Assembly: GCA_012270695.1 (NCBI GenBank)
Contig: JAAXHV010000065.1
Location: 1 to 17,114 of the forward strand
DNA: 17,114 nt
Source: Gammaproteobacteria bacterium
Lineage (GTDB): Bacteria > Pseudomonadota > Gammaproteobacteria > Eutrophobiales > Eutrophobiaceae
Reading direction: 5' to 3'
Shown here: piece by piece, positions 1 to 7,727 of the stretch
Numbering within the stretch: the stretch's first letter is position 1
Layout: each line of letters starts with the position of its first letter
Program-made: the position numbers and the translations under genes
Notes under the pieces: model-generated
The model's database searches: none
What the model was told of the DNA's origin: nothing
Seen by the model: only the letters and a program-made list of their open reading frames with translations

Positions 1-2
1 CC

Positions 3-929
3 ACCGACTCGGCGCGGCTCACGAAAAGCTGGTTTGACGGGATCATGCAACAGGGTCTCAGCGAGGAACAGTACGTCGAGATCATCGGCACCCTGGTCTC
101 AGTGTTCGCAATCGATGAATTCTGTCGCGGTCTCGGCCTGCCCCTGAATGAACTGCCGAAACCGCAAGCGGGCGAACCCGGCCGTTACCGCCCTGCCAAT
201 GCTGCCTACGACCGTGCCTGGGTACCGATGCTTCCGGCGCGGGTTGACCGCGGACCCGACGCCGACCTGTGGGAAGGAGACATGCGCGGCTATGTTATCC
301 GCGCGCTCAGCCTGGTTCCCGATGAGGTGCGCACCCTGCTTGACGCTTCCAATGCACATTATCTGAAGGTCAATGAAGTCTGGAATGTAACCAAGTCTCC
401 CCAGGGAACGCTGTCCCGCCCCCAGACAGAGGTGGTGGCCGCGCGAGTATCCGCACTCAACGGCTGTTTCTACTGAACTGCCTCACACGTGGTGATGCTC
501 CGTGAGAGCGTCGAGCTGACAGGGGGGGGCATCGACTTCGACGGCCTCACTGATCCTTCCTGTACCGAAATCAGGGGCGTGCTGAATTCCCACGAACTGC
601 TGACGTTCACCGATGCCTGTATGGGTGGCGATATTGCGGCCCTGGCCGCAGCCCGTCAGGCCCTGGTGGATGAAATGGGTTCCGCGGCGATGGTCGATAC
701 GGTCGGGGTCATATCGAATTTTCAGCGCATGGTGCGGATTGCCGATGCGACCGGCATCCCGGCTGACGGTCCCATGCAGGTAATGTCCGAGGACCTGCGG
801 GAACAACTGGGCATCAACCAGTATGTCTCCGCGGCCAACTCAAACCCTCCCCCGTTTTTCAAAAGGTTGATGCTGAAACTCGTCGGCGTACGCATGTTCC
901 GGAAGATGATCCGGGAGGCGAGCAGCTGA
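3..929 (+). CDS. Two-domain AhpD/CMD-like peroxidase, putative selenoprotein (5' partial)
   Basis: The frame is open from the window edge (first full codon at 3) to the TGA at 927-929, broken only by TGA 474-476, so the gene starts upstream of the window. The residues around the internal TGA read NGCFY-(TGA)-TASH, which is the AhpD active-site pattern CxxCxxxH with the second cysteine replaced. A glutamate sits 12 residues before the first cysteine (TEVVAARVSALNGC), the same spacing as Glu118-Cys130 of mycobacterial AhpD. The part before about position 180 resembles the C-terminal helices of a first, degenerate CMD domain; the rest is a second, catalytic domain plus a basic tail. The family reduces peroxides through a thiol pair. 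I infer that the TGA encodes selenocysteine at the peroxidatic position. If it is instead a true stop, the locus is a pseudogene or would be called as two genes (45-476 and 489-929). The GC-rich codon use differs from the P450 gene that follows. Confidence 0.8.
474..476 (+). other. In-frame TGA, candidate selenocysteine codon
   Basis: This TGA is the only in-frame stop between position 3 and 929. It replaces the second cysteine of a CxxCxxxH motif (C at 465-467, TGA at 474-476, H at 486-488). Selenocysteine usually replaces exactly such a catalytic cysteine, and AhpD-like selenoproteins with CxxU are a known group. The alternative is a TGC-to-TGA nonsense mutation, or a sequencing error. Confidence 0.75.
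493..513 (+). promoter_or_regulatory. Candidate bacterial SECIS stem-loop
   Basis: The RNA can form an eight-pair stem: UGAUGCUC (493-500) with GAGCGUCG (506-513), using U-G pairs at 493/513 and 496/510. The five-base apical loop CGUGA (501-505) starts 24 nt after the TGA. Known bacterial SECIS elements lie just downstream of UGA inside the coding region, with a small apical loop carrying an early G, often GU, and this hairpin fits. No clear bulged U like that of E. coli fdhF is seen, so the match is good but not perfect. The partner would be SelB, which is not encoded here. Confidence 0.6.
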
Positions 930-1081
930 CCCGGATTTCTCACCGAATACGGCGCGATGACGAGAAAGTTACCGGCCATGTCTGAAATCACCTGTCACCA
1001 GTTTGCCCAGGCAGTTACGGGGAAGCATAACTATTTATCATCACTTGTAAACAATAATTATAATTGGAAGACTCTATATCC

Positions 1082-1094
1082 TGCTAAAATAGCA
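1082..1094 (+). promoter_or_regulatory. T-N11-A dyad upstream of the P450 gene
   Basis: TGCTAAAATAGCA is a perfect five-base inverted repeat with an AAA centre and fits the generic LysR-box pattern T-N11-A. It lies 44 bp before the P450 start, in an AT-rich stretch (about 1025-1095) that contrasts with the GC-rich gene upstream and may contain the P450 promoter. The regulator is unknown. Confidence 0.3.
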
Positions 1095-1138
1095 ATCAGT
1101 TAACCGGGGGCTTAAGCAGAAGAAGCCACAAGAGTCTC

Positions 1139-2347
1139 ATGACACTTACCATTGACCAACTCCCCAGCATTGATATCACCGCAGCCTTTACCTCCAGTGA
1201 CGATTTTGATGCTATTGTCATGTCGGCCCATGAACAGGGTCCCTTCGCCCGCAGCGCTCGCGGATTGGAAGTGCTGGGACATAAAGAATGTGTCGGCTTA
1301 TTAAGGGACCAGCGCTTACATTCAGATCATATGGGCCTGGTAGAGGCCATGGGCTTTCCTGAAGGACCGGCAAAGGAATTTAAAAAATGCATGTTATTAA
1401 GCCACGGCCGGGATGCCTACCGCACGCGTATCCGCCAAGCGCTGATACGAGCAATCGGCGCCTCGGTCATAGAAGAACAACGTCCCATGATCCGGCAACT
1501 TGTCAAGGATCTCCTGCAGAAAATAGATCCGGAGAAAGAATCCGATCTGCTGCACGATTTTGCTTTTTCGTTACCGGCCAGCCTGTTTTGTCTTTGGTTT
1601 GGCGCACCGCTGAGTGATGCTCCCTGGATCGCCGACCTGTCTGATCGGATTCTGAAGATATTCAGCAATAATCCTGAATATACCCCCGGTATTATCGCCG
1701 CCTACGATGAATTATTTCCCTACGTCCAGAACCTCATAGACAATGCAATGGAAGCACCGAAGGAAAATCTCCTTGCCAATTTCATTGCCCAGCATCAGGC
1801 CGGTTATTTCACTGAACAGGAGTTGTTCCACATTGTCTCCATGTTTAATGAGGCCAGTACCGACAACACCGCCCATGGTATCGCCACGGTCATCGGCCGG
1901 CTTGCGAGTGATCGGCAACGTTGGCAGCAGGTCATTGATCATCCTGAACTTATTCCTGCTGCTGTCGACGAAAGTATCCGTTTGTCTGCCCGTATCAATA
2001 CACTGATCCGCTATGCTTCAGAAGACCTGGAATATGGTGGAGTCCTAATCCCTGAGGGCACACGGGTCCATCACCTGATACCCGCGGCTCACCGGGACCC
2101 GAGGGTTTATGACGATCCATTACGTTACGATCCGACCCGGAAAGTTGTCCACCATCTGCTGGACTTTGGTGGCGGCATATACTCCTGTCTCGGTCAGTAT
2201 GTAGCATTAATTGAGATCCAGGAAGCCGTTGCAGAACTGGTAAGCAGCTACTCCAATGCCCGGTTAAAAAGCTTTAAGATAAACACCAATATGTTTGTCA
2301 GCGAAGTAAGCGAACTCAGAGTCGAGTTAAATGGGAGCGGGGCATAA
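1139..2347 (+). CDS. Cytochrome P450 monooxygenase
   Basis: A soluble bacterial P450 of 402 aa, the usual length for class I enzymes, with no membrane anchor. Visible hallmarks in order: I-helix ASTDNT (about residues 239-244, corresponding to the oxygen-activating A/G-G-x-D-T-T), K-helix ESIR (278-281, the ExxR motif), AHRDPRVYDDP (from 317), and the heme loop FGGGIYSCLG with the thiolate ligand Cys350. The C-helix keeps a His and Arg (SHGRDAYRTRIR) in place of the usual DPPxHxxxR. Such enzymes hydroxylate or demethylate small molecules using ferredoxin and ferredoxin reductase, neither of which is encoded here. The ATG at 1139 has only a weak purine stretch upstream. The substrate cannot be read from sequence. 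The nearby pathway suggests an aromatic or lignin-derived compound, but this P450 is separated from it by the transport genes and may be independent. Confidence 0.93.
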   Translation: MTLTIDQLPSIDITAAFTSSDDFDAIVMSAHEQGPFARSARGLEVLGHKECVGLLRDQRLHSDHMGLVEAMGFPEGPAKEFKKCMLLSHGRDAYRTRIRQALIRAIGASVIEEQRPMIRQLVKDLLQKIDPEKESDLLHDFAFSLPASLFCLWFGAPLSDAPWIADLSDRILKIFSNNPEYTPGIIAAYDELFPYVQNLIDNAMEAPKENLLANFIAQHQAGYFTEQELFHIVSMFNEASTDNTAHGIATVIGRLASDRQRWQQVIDHPELIPAAVDESIRLSARINTLIRYASEDLEYGGVLIPEGTRVHHLIPAAHRDPRVYDDPLRYDPTRKVVHHLLDFGGGIYSCLGQYVALIEIQEAVAELVSSYSNARLKSFKINTNMFVSEVSELRVELNGSGA

Positions 2348-2449
2348 GACGACAATATGGTTGGTATCAAGCGGTATTAAGAGGCCCAGAGGGAAACCCC
2401 TTCAGAATAAACTACATGCCATAATAGGGAGAGTCCGGATTACCGGCAC

Positions 2450-3670
2450 CTATCCTGAGGAACGCTGAGCGTCCGGGTATTTACCAAGTATCAGGAACAA
2501 TATGATCGACAGGACCAATAACCCGATCGAGCCGTTCAGTACCATACCGTAGCCATTCCAGACCGCCGCGCCTGCGCCGAACAGAGGTGGCGCAATACCG
2601 GCGCCAATCGTAAAAAAAGCGAAAATGCCGCCGAATACTGCCGGGTAATGTGCAGGGCCAAAGTAACGACCGGTAAGGTAGGCAAGCATGTCCAATTCGG
2701 CGCCTGCGGCAAGCCCTATGGCGATACCGATTACTATTCCGGTCCCCATGGACGGGGCGCCATATTTCATCAGCAACATCGCGATAATGGGCATCACAAT
2801 AAACACCGATGCGACGGCCGGCGCCCAGAATTTGTCAACTAATACGCCGACCAGCAGTCGACCAACAATTACTGTCAATCCCATTATCGCCGCAATACTT
2901 GCAATATCCGCGCGTGCCAATCCGCGAGCTACCATGATTCTCTCGAAATTCGAAAGCAAACCGACAATGACGAAAACAGTGATGAACAAAACACTCCCGA
3001 GCACCCAAAAACGGTAGCCGCGCAGCGCTTCCGCCCGCGTCATTCCCCAGCTTATATCCGGCGCCGCCGAATTTGCTTCGCCGGATCCCGCTTCCGGGTT
3101 TTCATTGAACAACAAAACAACTATCGGCAGGGACAACACTAACGCGCCGATACCGATACCCTGATATGCCGTACGCCAGCCATAGTTGGAAATCAGGAAT
3201 TCAGCGATCGGCGGTAACAGGAATGCGCCAAATCCGGTGCCCGCCATTGTAATTCCGATTGCCTTGCCTAGATTCTTCTCAAACCAGCCATTGAGCACTG
3301 CCGTCCAGATGATCGGTAGCGAACCCGCCCCGAGAACTGCGAGAGCAGCGAATGTCAGGTACCACAGCATCAGCGACCCATTGTTCAGCGACATTAATAC
3401 GTACGCCAGCGCGTGCCCAACAAGTCCGAGAATACCCAGGCGCTTGATGCCGTATTTCGATGCGAGTGAACCAATGAGTGGTGCAGTAATAAGTCCCAAA
3501 CAGGCCGTGATCGTGAACGCAAAGAAAAACTCCGGCGCCGACCAGCCAAGGTCGGTTGTAACGGGACCAACGAAGAATCCTTGTGAGTAATTGGTTATTG
3601 TGAGCAAGCCGCACATCATGCCTACTGTTGCGGCCAGCAACGGTCCCCAGCCTTTCCTGAATTCGTTCAT
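2450..3670 (-). CDS. MFS transporter
   Basis: A 406-aa polytopic protein with about 12 hydrophobic segments, typical of the major facilitator superfamily. The loop between TM2 and TM3 carries a motif-A-like sequence, GSLASKYGIKRLG (compare GxLxDRxGxKR). The N-terminal half contains GWSAPEFFFAFTITACLGLI and a WRTAY segment often found in MCT/OFA-like MFS carriers of organic anions. It should act in the inner membrane. It lies downstream of, and in the same direction as, the TonB-dependent receptor gene, separated by 250 bp. The pair could move a substrate first across the outer and then across the inner membrane. An aromatic acid is a reasonable guess from the neighbouring Lig-type pathway, but sequence alone does not prove the substrate. 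The ATG start is clear (3668-3670). Confidence 0.88.
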   Translation of the reverse strand: MNEFRKGWGPLLAATVGMMCGLLTITNYSQGFFVGPVTTDLGWSAPEFFFAFTITACLGLITAPLIGSLASKYGIKRLGILGLVGHALAYVLMSLNNGSLMLWYLTFAALAVLGAGSLPIIWTAVLNGWFEKNLGKAIGITMAGTGFGAFLLPPIAEFLISNYGWRTAYQGIGIGALVLSLPIVVLLFNENPEAGSGEANSAAPDISWGMTRAEALRGYRFWVLGSVLFITVFVIVGLLSNFERIMVARGLARADIASIAAIMGLTVIVGRLLVGVLVDKFWAPAVASVFIVMPIIAMLLMKYGAPSMGTGIVIGIAIGLAAGAELDMLAYLTGRYFGPAHYPAVFGGIFAFFTIGAGIAPPLFGAGAAVWNGYGMVLNGSIGLLVLSIILFLILGKYPDAQRSSG

Positions 3671-3800
3671 GCTATTTCCCCAATGTCGTGTAATATTTCA
3701 AAAAAACTGCGCTTGTGGCGCCTGATAACCGGTAAATGGATGCCGAGTTCCGGACAAGATAGCTCAAAAGTCAGGCCGTAACTGGTTTGCTATACATGCT

Positions 3801-3829
3801 GAAGCCGCCGGAAAGGCTGCGGCGGCTTC
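3801..3829. repeat. Nine-bp inverted repeat (hairpin)
   Basis: GAAGCCGCC (3801-3809) and GGCGGCTTC (3821-3829) are perfect inverted repeats around an 11-base loop, between the receptor and MFS genes. No T-tract follows on either strand, so it is not a standard intrinsic terminator. It may stabilise or process an mRNA, or be part of a REP-like element with the adjacent repeats. Confidence 0.5.
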
Positions 3830-3838
3830 GACAGATAA

Positions 3839-3915
3839 TTTAAGGAATCCCTGAACAAGTCTATCCTGGACTTGCCAGAGCACGGAAACTCTGACTTAAT
3901 CAGAGTTTCCTTAAA
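3839..3915. repeat. Compact palindromic element with imperfect terminal inverted repeats
   Basis: The ends TTTAAGGAATCCCTGA (3839-3854) and TCAGAGTTTCCTTAAA (3900-3915) are near-complementary. Inside are two more hairpins: CAAGTC/GACTTG (3856-3861/3869-3874) and a perfect 11-bp stem GGAAACTCTGA/TCAGAGTTTCC (3884-3894/3900-3910, loop CTTAA). The element sits right after the receptor stop codon. It could end or attenuate receptor transcription before the MFS gene, but on the - strand no T-run follows the 11-bp stem. A small repetitive palindromic (REP/MITE-like) sequence is the other reading. Confidence 0.5.
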
Positions 3916-3920
3916 AAACT

Positions 3921-6587
3921 TTAATTGTATCGGTAATTGAAGGCAAGACCGATCGTCCGTGGCCGCAAGGTGAAAAAGTACTGGTGCACGCCTCCGGCTG
4001 CTGCTGCGGTATTTCCGGCAGATAAATTTTGTTCATTCCCTATATTGCGCACAAACAGTGATGCGGTCCAGTTGTCATTGGATTCCAATGCTATTGACGC
4101 ATTAAACACTGCATAGGAGTCAATTTCGAAGAAATCCCGGCCAAAATTTATATTCCGACTGAATGTCGATTGTGTGTCGCTGGCGTATTTTCCATCCACG
4201 TGGTAGGCAAGCGACCAGTTATTCATTTTAAGTGGTTGCAGATAATCAAGAGAGAATGCAAAGGTATGGTCAGGCACACTCGGCAATGGATCGCCATCTG
4301 AAACTGTAATAAGGGGGAGTACCGTGAAGGGCGGTATAACAAAGGACCCCGTGGTTCCGGCGACATAGTCTGATATGACAAAATCCTTTGTAATCTCCGC
4401 ATCGACGTATGAATATCCAATATTGTATGTCAGACCTTCACCCAGGTTTCCGTTCAGTTCCAGCTCAATACCTTTTGTTTCGGCTTCATCTCCATTCAGC
4501 ACAACCTTAAATCCATTGATTACCAAGGATTCAAACTGAAAATCATCCCATTCAACAAGATAGGCCGCTATCGAATAGTTTATATTCTCCGAGAGAGACC
4601 CTTTCAAACCTACTTCCCAATTGGTTGTGGTATCCGGTTGAAACTGGAGCAATGCCGGCAAAGAGGCCTGGCGACCACCCTGTGGAAGCGCATTGGCGCC
4701 GCCATGGCGGAACCCTTCGGCCCAGGTAAAATAAGCCATCATATCGTCGTTGATATCATATGAGGTGTTGACCTTGAAAATCTGATCTTCAAAATCCCGC
4801 TTTGCATCGGTAATGGTCGTACCGCCTTCGAAAAACCTGGGCTGCTCCGGGCTCGAACAAAACAGCCCGCAAAACGGTATTAATGTTTCAAAGTCGTGGG
4901 TAAATTCCTGCCAGAATGCCCGTATACCGCCAGTAACCTGCCATTGATCGTTTATGTGCATGGTCAACTCACCAAAGACGGCAATATCTTCAAATTCAAA
5001 AAGCCTGTCTTCCGTAAAGGTGACGTCAGGTAAATTAGCGTTGTTTCTGCCACGGGGAAATCCGAGGTTTGCGACATTGACAGTGGTATCAAATTCACTT
5101 AAACCCGGTTGCCTGGTAGTAGTCAGGCCGACCGATTCCCTGTCTTCATAATAAGCGCCAATAACATAGTCAACCCTGTTTTCTCCATTTGACGTGAGTC
5201 GAATTTCTTGTGTAAATCGCTCGGTTTCATCAAAGGAAGAGGTGACACCGGCAGCCCGTGGATAAAATGAATTAAATGTTGCGACGCTTGACCCCCCCGG
5301 TGCTCTGGTAGGCAAATCAAAGCCGGTAAAATCAGGAGTATTGAAATAGCTGACTTCCGAATAGGAAGTCGAAGAAGTAACCGAAGCAATACCAAGATCG
5401 ATATTCACTTCAGCATTGAATACATCAGCCTTGCTTTCGCCGGCTGATTTGAGGAACATGGTGTGCTCATAATCACCTGCATCAGGAATCGTTACGCCAC
5501 TGTTCGCGTAGAGCGTATTCCCACCTGCTCCGAGACAAGGCTGATTTGGGGTAAAAAAATCCCTGGAGAATGCGACGCCTCCATTACAGGCATTTGCGTT
5601 GGAAAAGAATGACCCGGGGAAATTGGCGAGACTGGCGTCAACCAGCCCCCCATCAAAGCCGGGGTTAACTCCGGAAAAATCATCTACTTCACTCTTCTGG
5701 TTGAGGTAAGTCAACTGGACATCGACCGTATCTGACGGCGCCCAGCGCAGGTTGGCGCGAATCATATGTGATTGAGTATCATTGGTATCCTCTTCCGGAG
5801 CCAGCACATATCCGCTCGCAAGGTCTCCTGCCACACTTGGGACAGGCTCGCCGCTGCTGTCACGTTCTACAAGACCGATTCCATCTATAAAGCCACCCAG
5901 GTCATCCCAGCTCGCGACAAGCCTCAAGGCCAGGGTATCTTCCACCAGGGGAACGTTGACCGCGATATCGCCACCATAACCAACCTCATCAGATTCCCAC
6001 ATGGAATCAAGATGCACATTGGCATCCATTGAAAACCCGTCAAAGTCGGCCGCTTTCGGTATGAAACGGATTGTCCCGCCAAGCGATCCCGAACCGTATA
6101 AAGTTCCCTGTGGGCCACGCAATACTTCCACCCGTTCGATATCCTTCATAACGATGGGAAAAAATAATGGTGTCTCGCCGAAATACATTGAAACCGCACC
6201 GGAACTGACATCGGTGCCAAAGATGAGCCTGGAATCATTGGCATTAATGCCACGGAGAATAAAAGAATTTCGGCTTGAACGCAGCGATGCGCCTTGGTCC
6301 TTGAAGTTGAGCCCTGGTACGAGACGGGAGACGTCACCTATATCGAAAGCCCGGGCGGATTTAAGATACTCATCCGAATACGCTGAAATATTATAGGGGA
6401 TATCCTGGATACTCTGCTCCCGGCGTTGTGCCGTGACCACTACTTCTTCAAGCGGTGATTGCGCCGAAGCCGGAGATGAAAAAATACTGACCGTACATGC
6501 AAGCATCAGAGCCGTCGCAAAAGACTTTATTTGCCCGTTCTGAGAGGAGTCTATATTCTTTGCACCGCATTCCAGTTTCTTTTCCAC
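3921..6587 (-). CDS. TonB-dependent outer-membrane receptor
   Basis: An 888-aa protein with a long signal sequence (basic/polar start, then a hydrophobic stretch ending PASAQ near residue 43). A TonB-box/plug start follows (EEVVVTAQRREQSIQDIPYN), with plug motifs RGPQGTLYGSGSLGGTIRFI, and then a long beta-barrel that closes with alternating aromatic residues. This is the architecture of the TonB-dependent receptors that proteobacteria use for carbohydrates, siderophores and lignin-derived aromatics. Two cysteine pairs in predicted loops (CNGG...QPC and FCGLFC) could form disulfides. The start is GTG (6585-6587), chosen because GGGAG lies at good spacing upstream and no in-frame ATG precedes the signal sequence. 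The gene is transcribed away from the ligI operon and upstream of the MFS gene, which suggests uptake of the pathway's substrate or of a precursor. The substrate itself is inferred only. Confidence 0.93.
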   Translation of the reverse strand: MEKKLECGAKNIDSSQNGQIKSFATALMLACTVSIFSSPASAQSPLEEVVVTAQRREQSIQDIPYNISAYSDEYLKSARAFDIGDVSRLVPGLNFKDQGASLRSSRNSFILRGINANDSRLIFGTDVSSGAVSMYFGETPLFFPIVMKDIERVEVLRGPQGTLYGSGSLGGTIRFIPKAADFDGFSMDANVHLDSMWESDEVGYGGDIAVNVPLVEDTLALRLVASWDDLGGFIDGIGLVERDSSGEPVPSVAGDLASGYVLAPEEDTNDTQSHMIRANLRWAPSDTVDVQLTYLNQKSEVDDFSGVNPGFDGGLVDASLANFPGSFFSNANACNGGVAFSRDFFTPNQPCLGAGGNTLYANSGVTIPDAGDYEHTMFLKSAGESKADVFNAEVNIDLGIASVTSSTSYSEVSYFNTPDFTGFDLPTRAPGGSSVATFNSFYPRAAGVTSSFDETERFTQEIRLTSNGENRVDYVIGAYYEDRESVGLTTTRQPGLSEFDTTVNVANLGFPRGRNNANLPDVTFTEDRLFEFEDIAVFGELTMHINDQWQVTGGIRAFWQEFTHDFETLIPFCGLFCSSPEQPRFFEGGTTITDAKRDFEDQIFKVNTSYDINDDMMAYFTWAEGFRHGGANALPQGGRQASLPALLQFQPDTTTNWEVGLKGSLSENINYSIAAYLVEWDDFQFESLVINGFKVVLNGDEAETKGIELELNGNLGEGLTYNIGYSYVDAEITKDFVISDYVAGTTGSFVIPPFTVLPLITVSDGDPLPSVPDHTFAFSLDYLQPLKMNNWSLAYHVDGKYASDTQSTFSRNINFGRDFFEIDSYAVFNASIALESNDNWTASLFVRNIGNEQNLSAGNTAAAAGGVHQYFFTLRPRTIGLAFNYRYN

Positions 6588-6896
6588 GATCTTTCTCCCA
6601 GTTGGAAATCAATAATTTTGACAGTATAAAAAGCTATATTGGATATAGTTTATTTAAGTCCTGGACACCAATAGCTTTTGCTTTGATTGTCATGGGAAAT
6701 AGTTGCGTAACTATCATCAGATGTTAAGTTCCTGACTTTAAAAGGTAAAAAGCGGCTCGAAGGTTAACGATATCAATACGCTCCGCAACAACAAAATGTA
6801 ATGCTCTTTCAAATCGAACTCCGCCGCGCTACGAGAGAAATATATTATTATCCCGGGTATTCTTCAGAGTGCCGGTAGTAACAAATTGGAGAACTC
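6588..6896. promoter_or_regulatory. Divergent intergenic region between receptor and dehydrogenase/ligI genes
   Basis: This 309-bp AT-rich region should hold both divergent promoters. I see two dyads: CTATAT-TGG-ATATAG (6634-6648) and ATAGTT-GCGT-AACTAT (6699-6714). On the + strand TTGACA (6618-6623) could serve as a -35 box with GGATAT 17 bp downstream. On the - strand TATACT (about 6624-6629) could be a -10 box for the receptor gene, and the first dyad would overlap its -35 region. The + strand gene has a good ribosome site (GGAGAA) before its ATG. No gene is seen in the interval. Confidence 0.4.
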
Positions 6897-7727
6897 ATGA
6901 ACACCATATGCGTATTCGGTCTGGGCGAAGCCGGCTCAATCATTAGTTCAGAGCTGCTGTCGGCCGGTATTTCCGTTCAAGCCTACGATCCCGCACCCGT
7001 GATTACGCCGGCTGGTGTGAGCCGTTTCGAAGTTCCAGGAGAGGCGGTAGCCGGTGTGGATGCGGTACTTGCATTGACGGCTGCCTCGGATGCCGCTACG
7101 GCATTGGCACAATCCTTCGAGCAGATACCCCAAAATGCACTCTATGCCGATTTTTCTACTGGATCCGCGGGCTTGAAACGCAAGCTGGCGGAGAAATCAG
7201 CCGGGCGCGGTATTGCTTTTGCCGACATTGCCCTGATGGAGATCGTGCCGGGCAGGGGCATACGTACCCGGGCACTGGCAGCGGGCACGGGGGCTGATCG
7301 GTTTGTGAAGTCTTTTTTGCCTCTGGGTATGCCGGTAGAATCTCTGGGAACCAGAGCGGGTGAAGCAGCCACTCACAAGTTGTTACGCAGTGTTTTTACA
7401 AAAGGACTTGCCGCCGTGATTATTGAGGCCTTGCGTGGTGCAGAAGAAGCGGGTTTGTCCGAGTGGTTGTGGCAAAACATCAGTACAGAAATTACACAGG
7501 CTGATGAACGCTTGCTGGGCCGCCTGGTTATGGGGTCCGAGGTACACGCTGAGCGTCGCTTGCATGAAATGGAGGCATCTGCCGTGTTATTGCGAGAACT
7601 GGGCATTGAGCCATTGATGACTGATTCCACAGTGAAAAATCTTAAAAAACTCATGTCCGAAGGCTTGCCGGCTATTCCCATGATTCAAAACGCCGGAACT
7701 ACCGCCGGCAGCGAGGCCGGTAAATGA
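6897..7727 (+). CDS. 6PGDH/beta-hydroxyacid-type dehydrogenase with DUF1932-like C-terminus
   Basis: A 276-aa NAD(P)-dependent dehydrogenase. The Rossmann start has VFGLGEAG (GxGxxG) and an acidic residue after the second strand (AYDP). The middle includes YADFSTGS, like the substrate-binding segment of the beta-hydroxyacid dehydrogenase superfamily. THKLLRS (about 160-166) holds the expected catalytic lysine, but the usual downstream Asn is Ser. The all-helical C-terminal part resembles DUF1932. Its stop overlaps the ATG of ligI by 4 bp (ATGA), so the two are translationally coupled and presumably act in one pathway. The oxidised substrate is unknown. Since no LigC-type 4-carboxy-2-hydroxymuconate-6-semialdehyde dehydrogenase is visible here and LigI's substrate is the product of that step, this protein is a candidate for it or for a related redox step. 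It is clearly not homologous to LigC of the GFO/IDH/MocA fold. Confidence 0.85.
   Translation: MNTICVFGLGEAGSIISSELLSAGISVQAYDPAPVITPAGVSRFEVPGEAVAGVDAVLALTAASDAATALAQSFEQIPQNALYADFSTGSAGLKRKLAEKSAGRGIAFADIALMEIVPGRGIRTRALAAGTGADRFVKSFLPLGMPVESLGTRAGEAATHKLLRSVFTKGLAAVIIEALRGAEEAGLSEWLWQNISTEITQADERLLGRLVMGSEVHAERRLHEMEASAVLLRELGIEPLMTDSTVKNLKKLMSEGLPAIPMIQNAGTTAGSEAGK

Noticed and set aside
489..929. Separate gene starting at GTG 489
   Set aside because: It is in the same frame as the preceding coding region, has no ribosome site, and begins inside the conserved AhpD active-site helix, so it is better read as the rest of one protein across the TGA.
957..1103. A 48-codon open frame on the + strand between the AhpD-like and P450 genes
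   Set aside because: No ribosome binding site, no recognisable motif, and the composition changes from GC-rich to AT-rich midway, as expected for a spacer rather than a gene.
3884..3910. Intrinsic terminator for the receptor gene
   Set aside because: The 11-bp stem is strong, but on the - strand it is followed by GTGCTC and not by a T-tract; the T-run lies on the wrong side.
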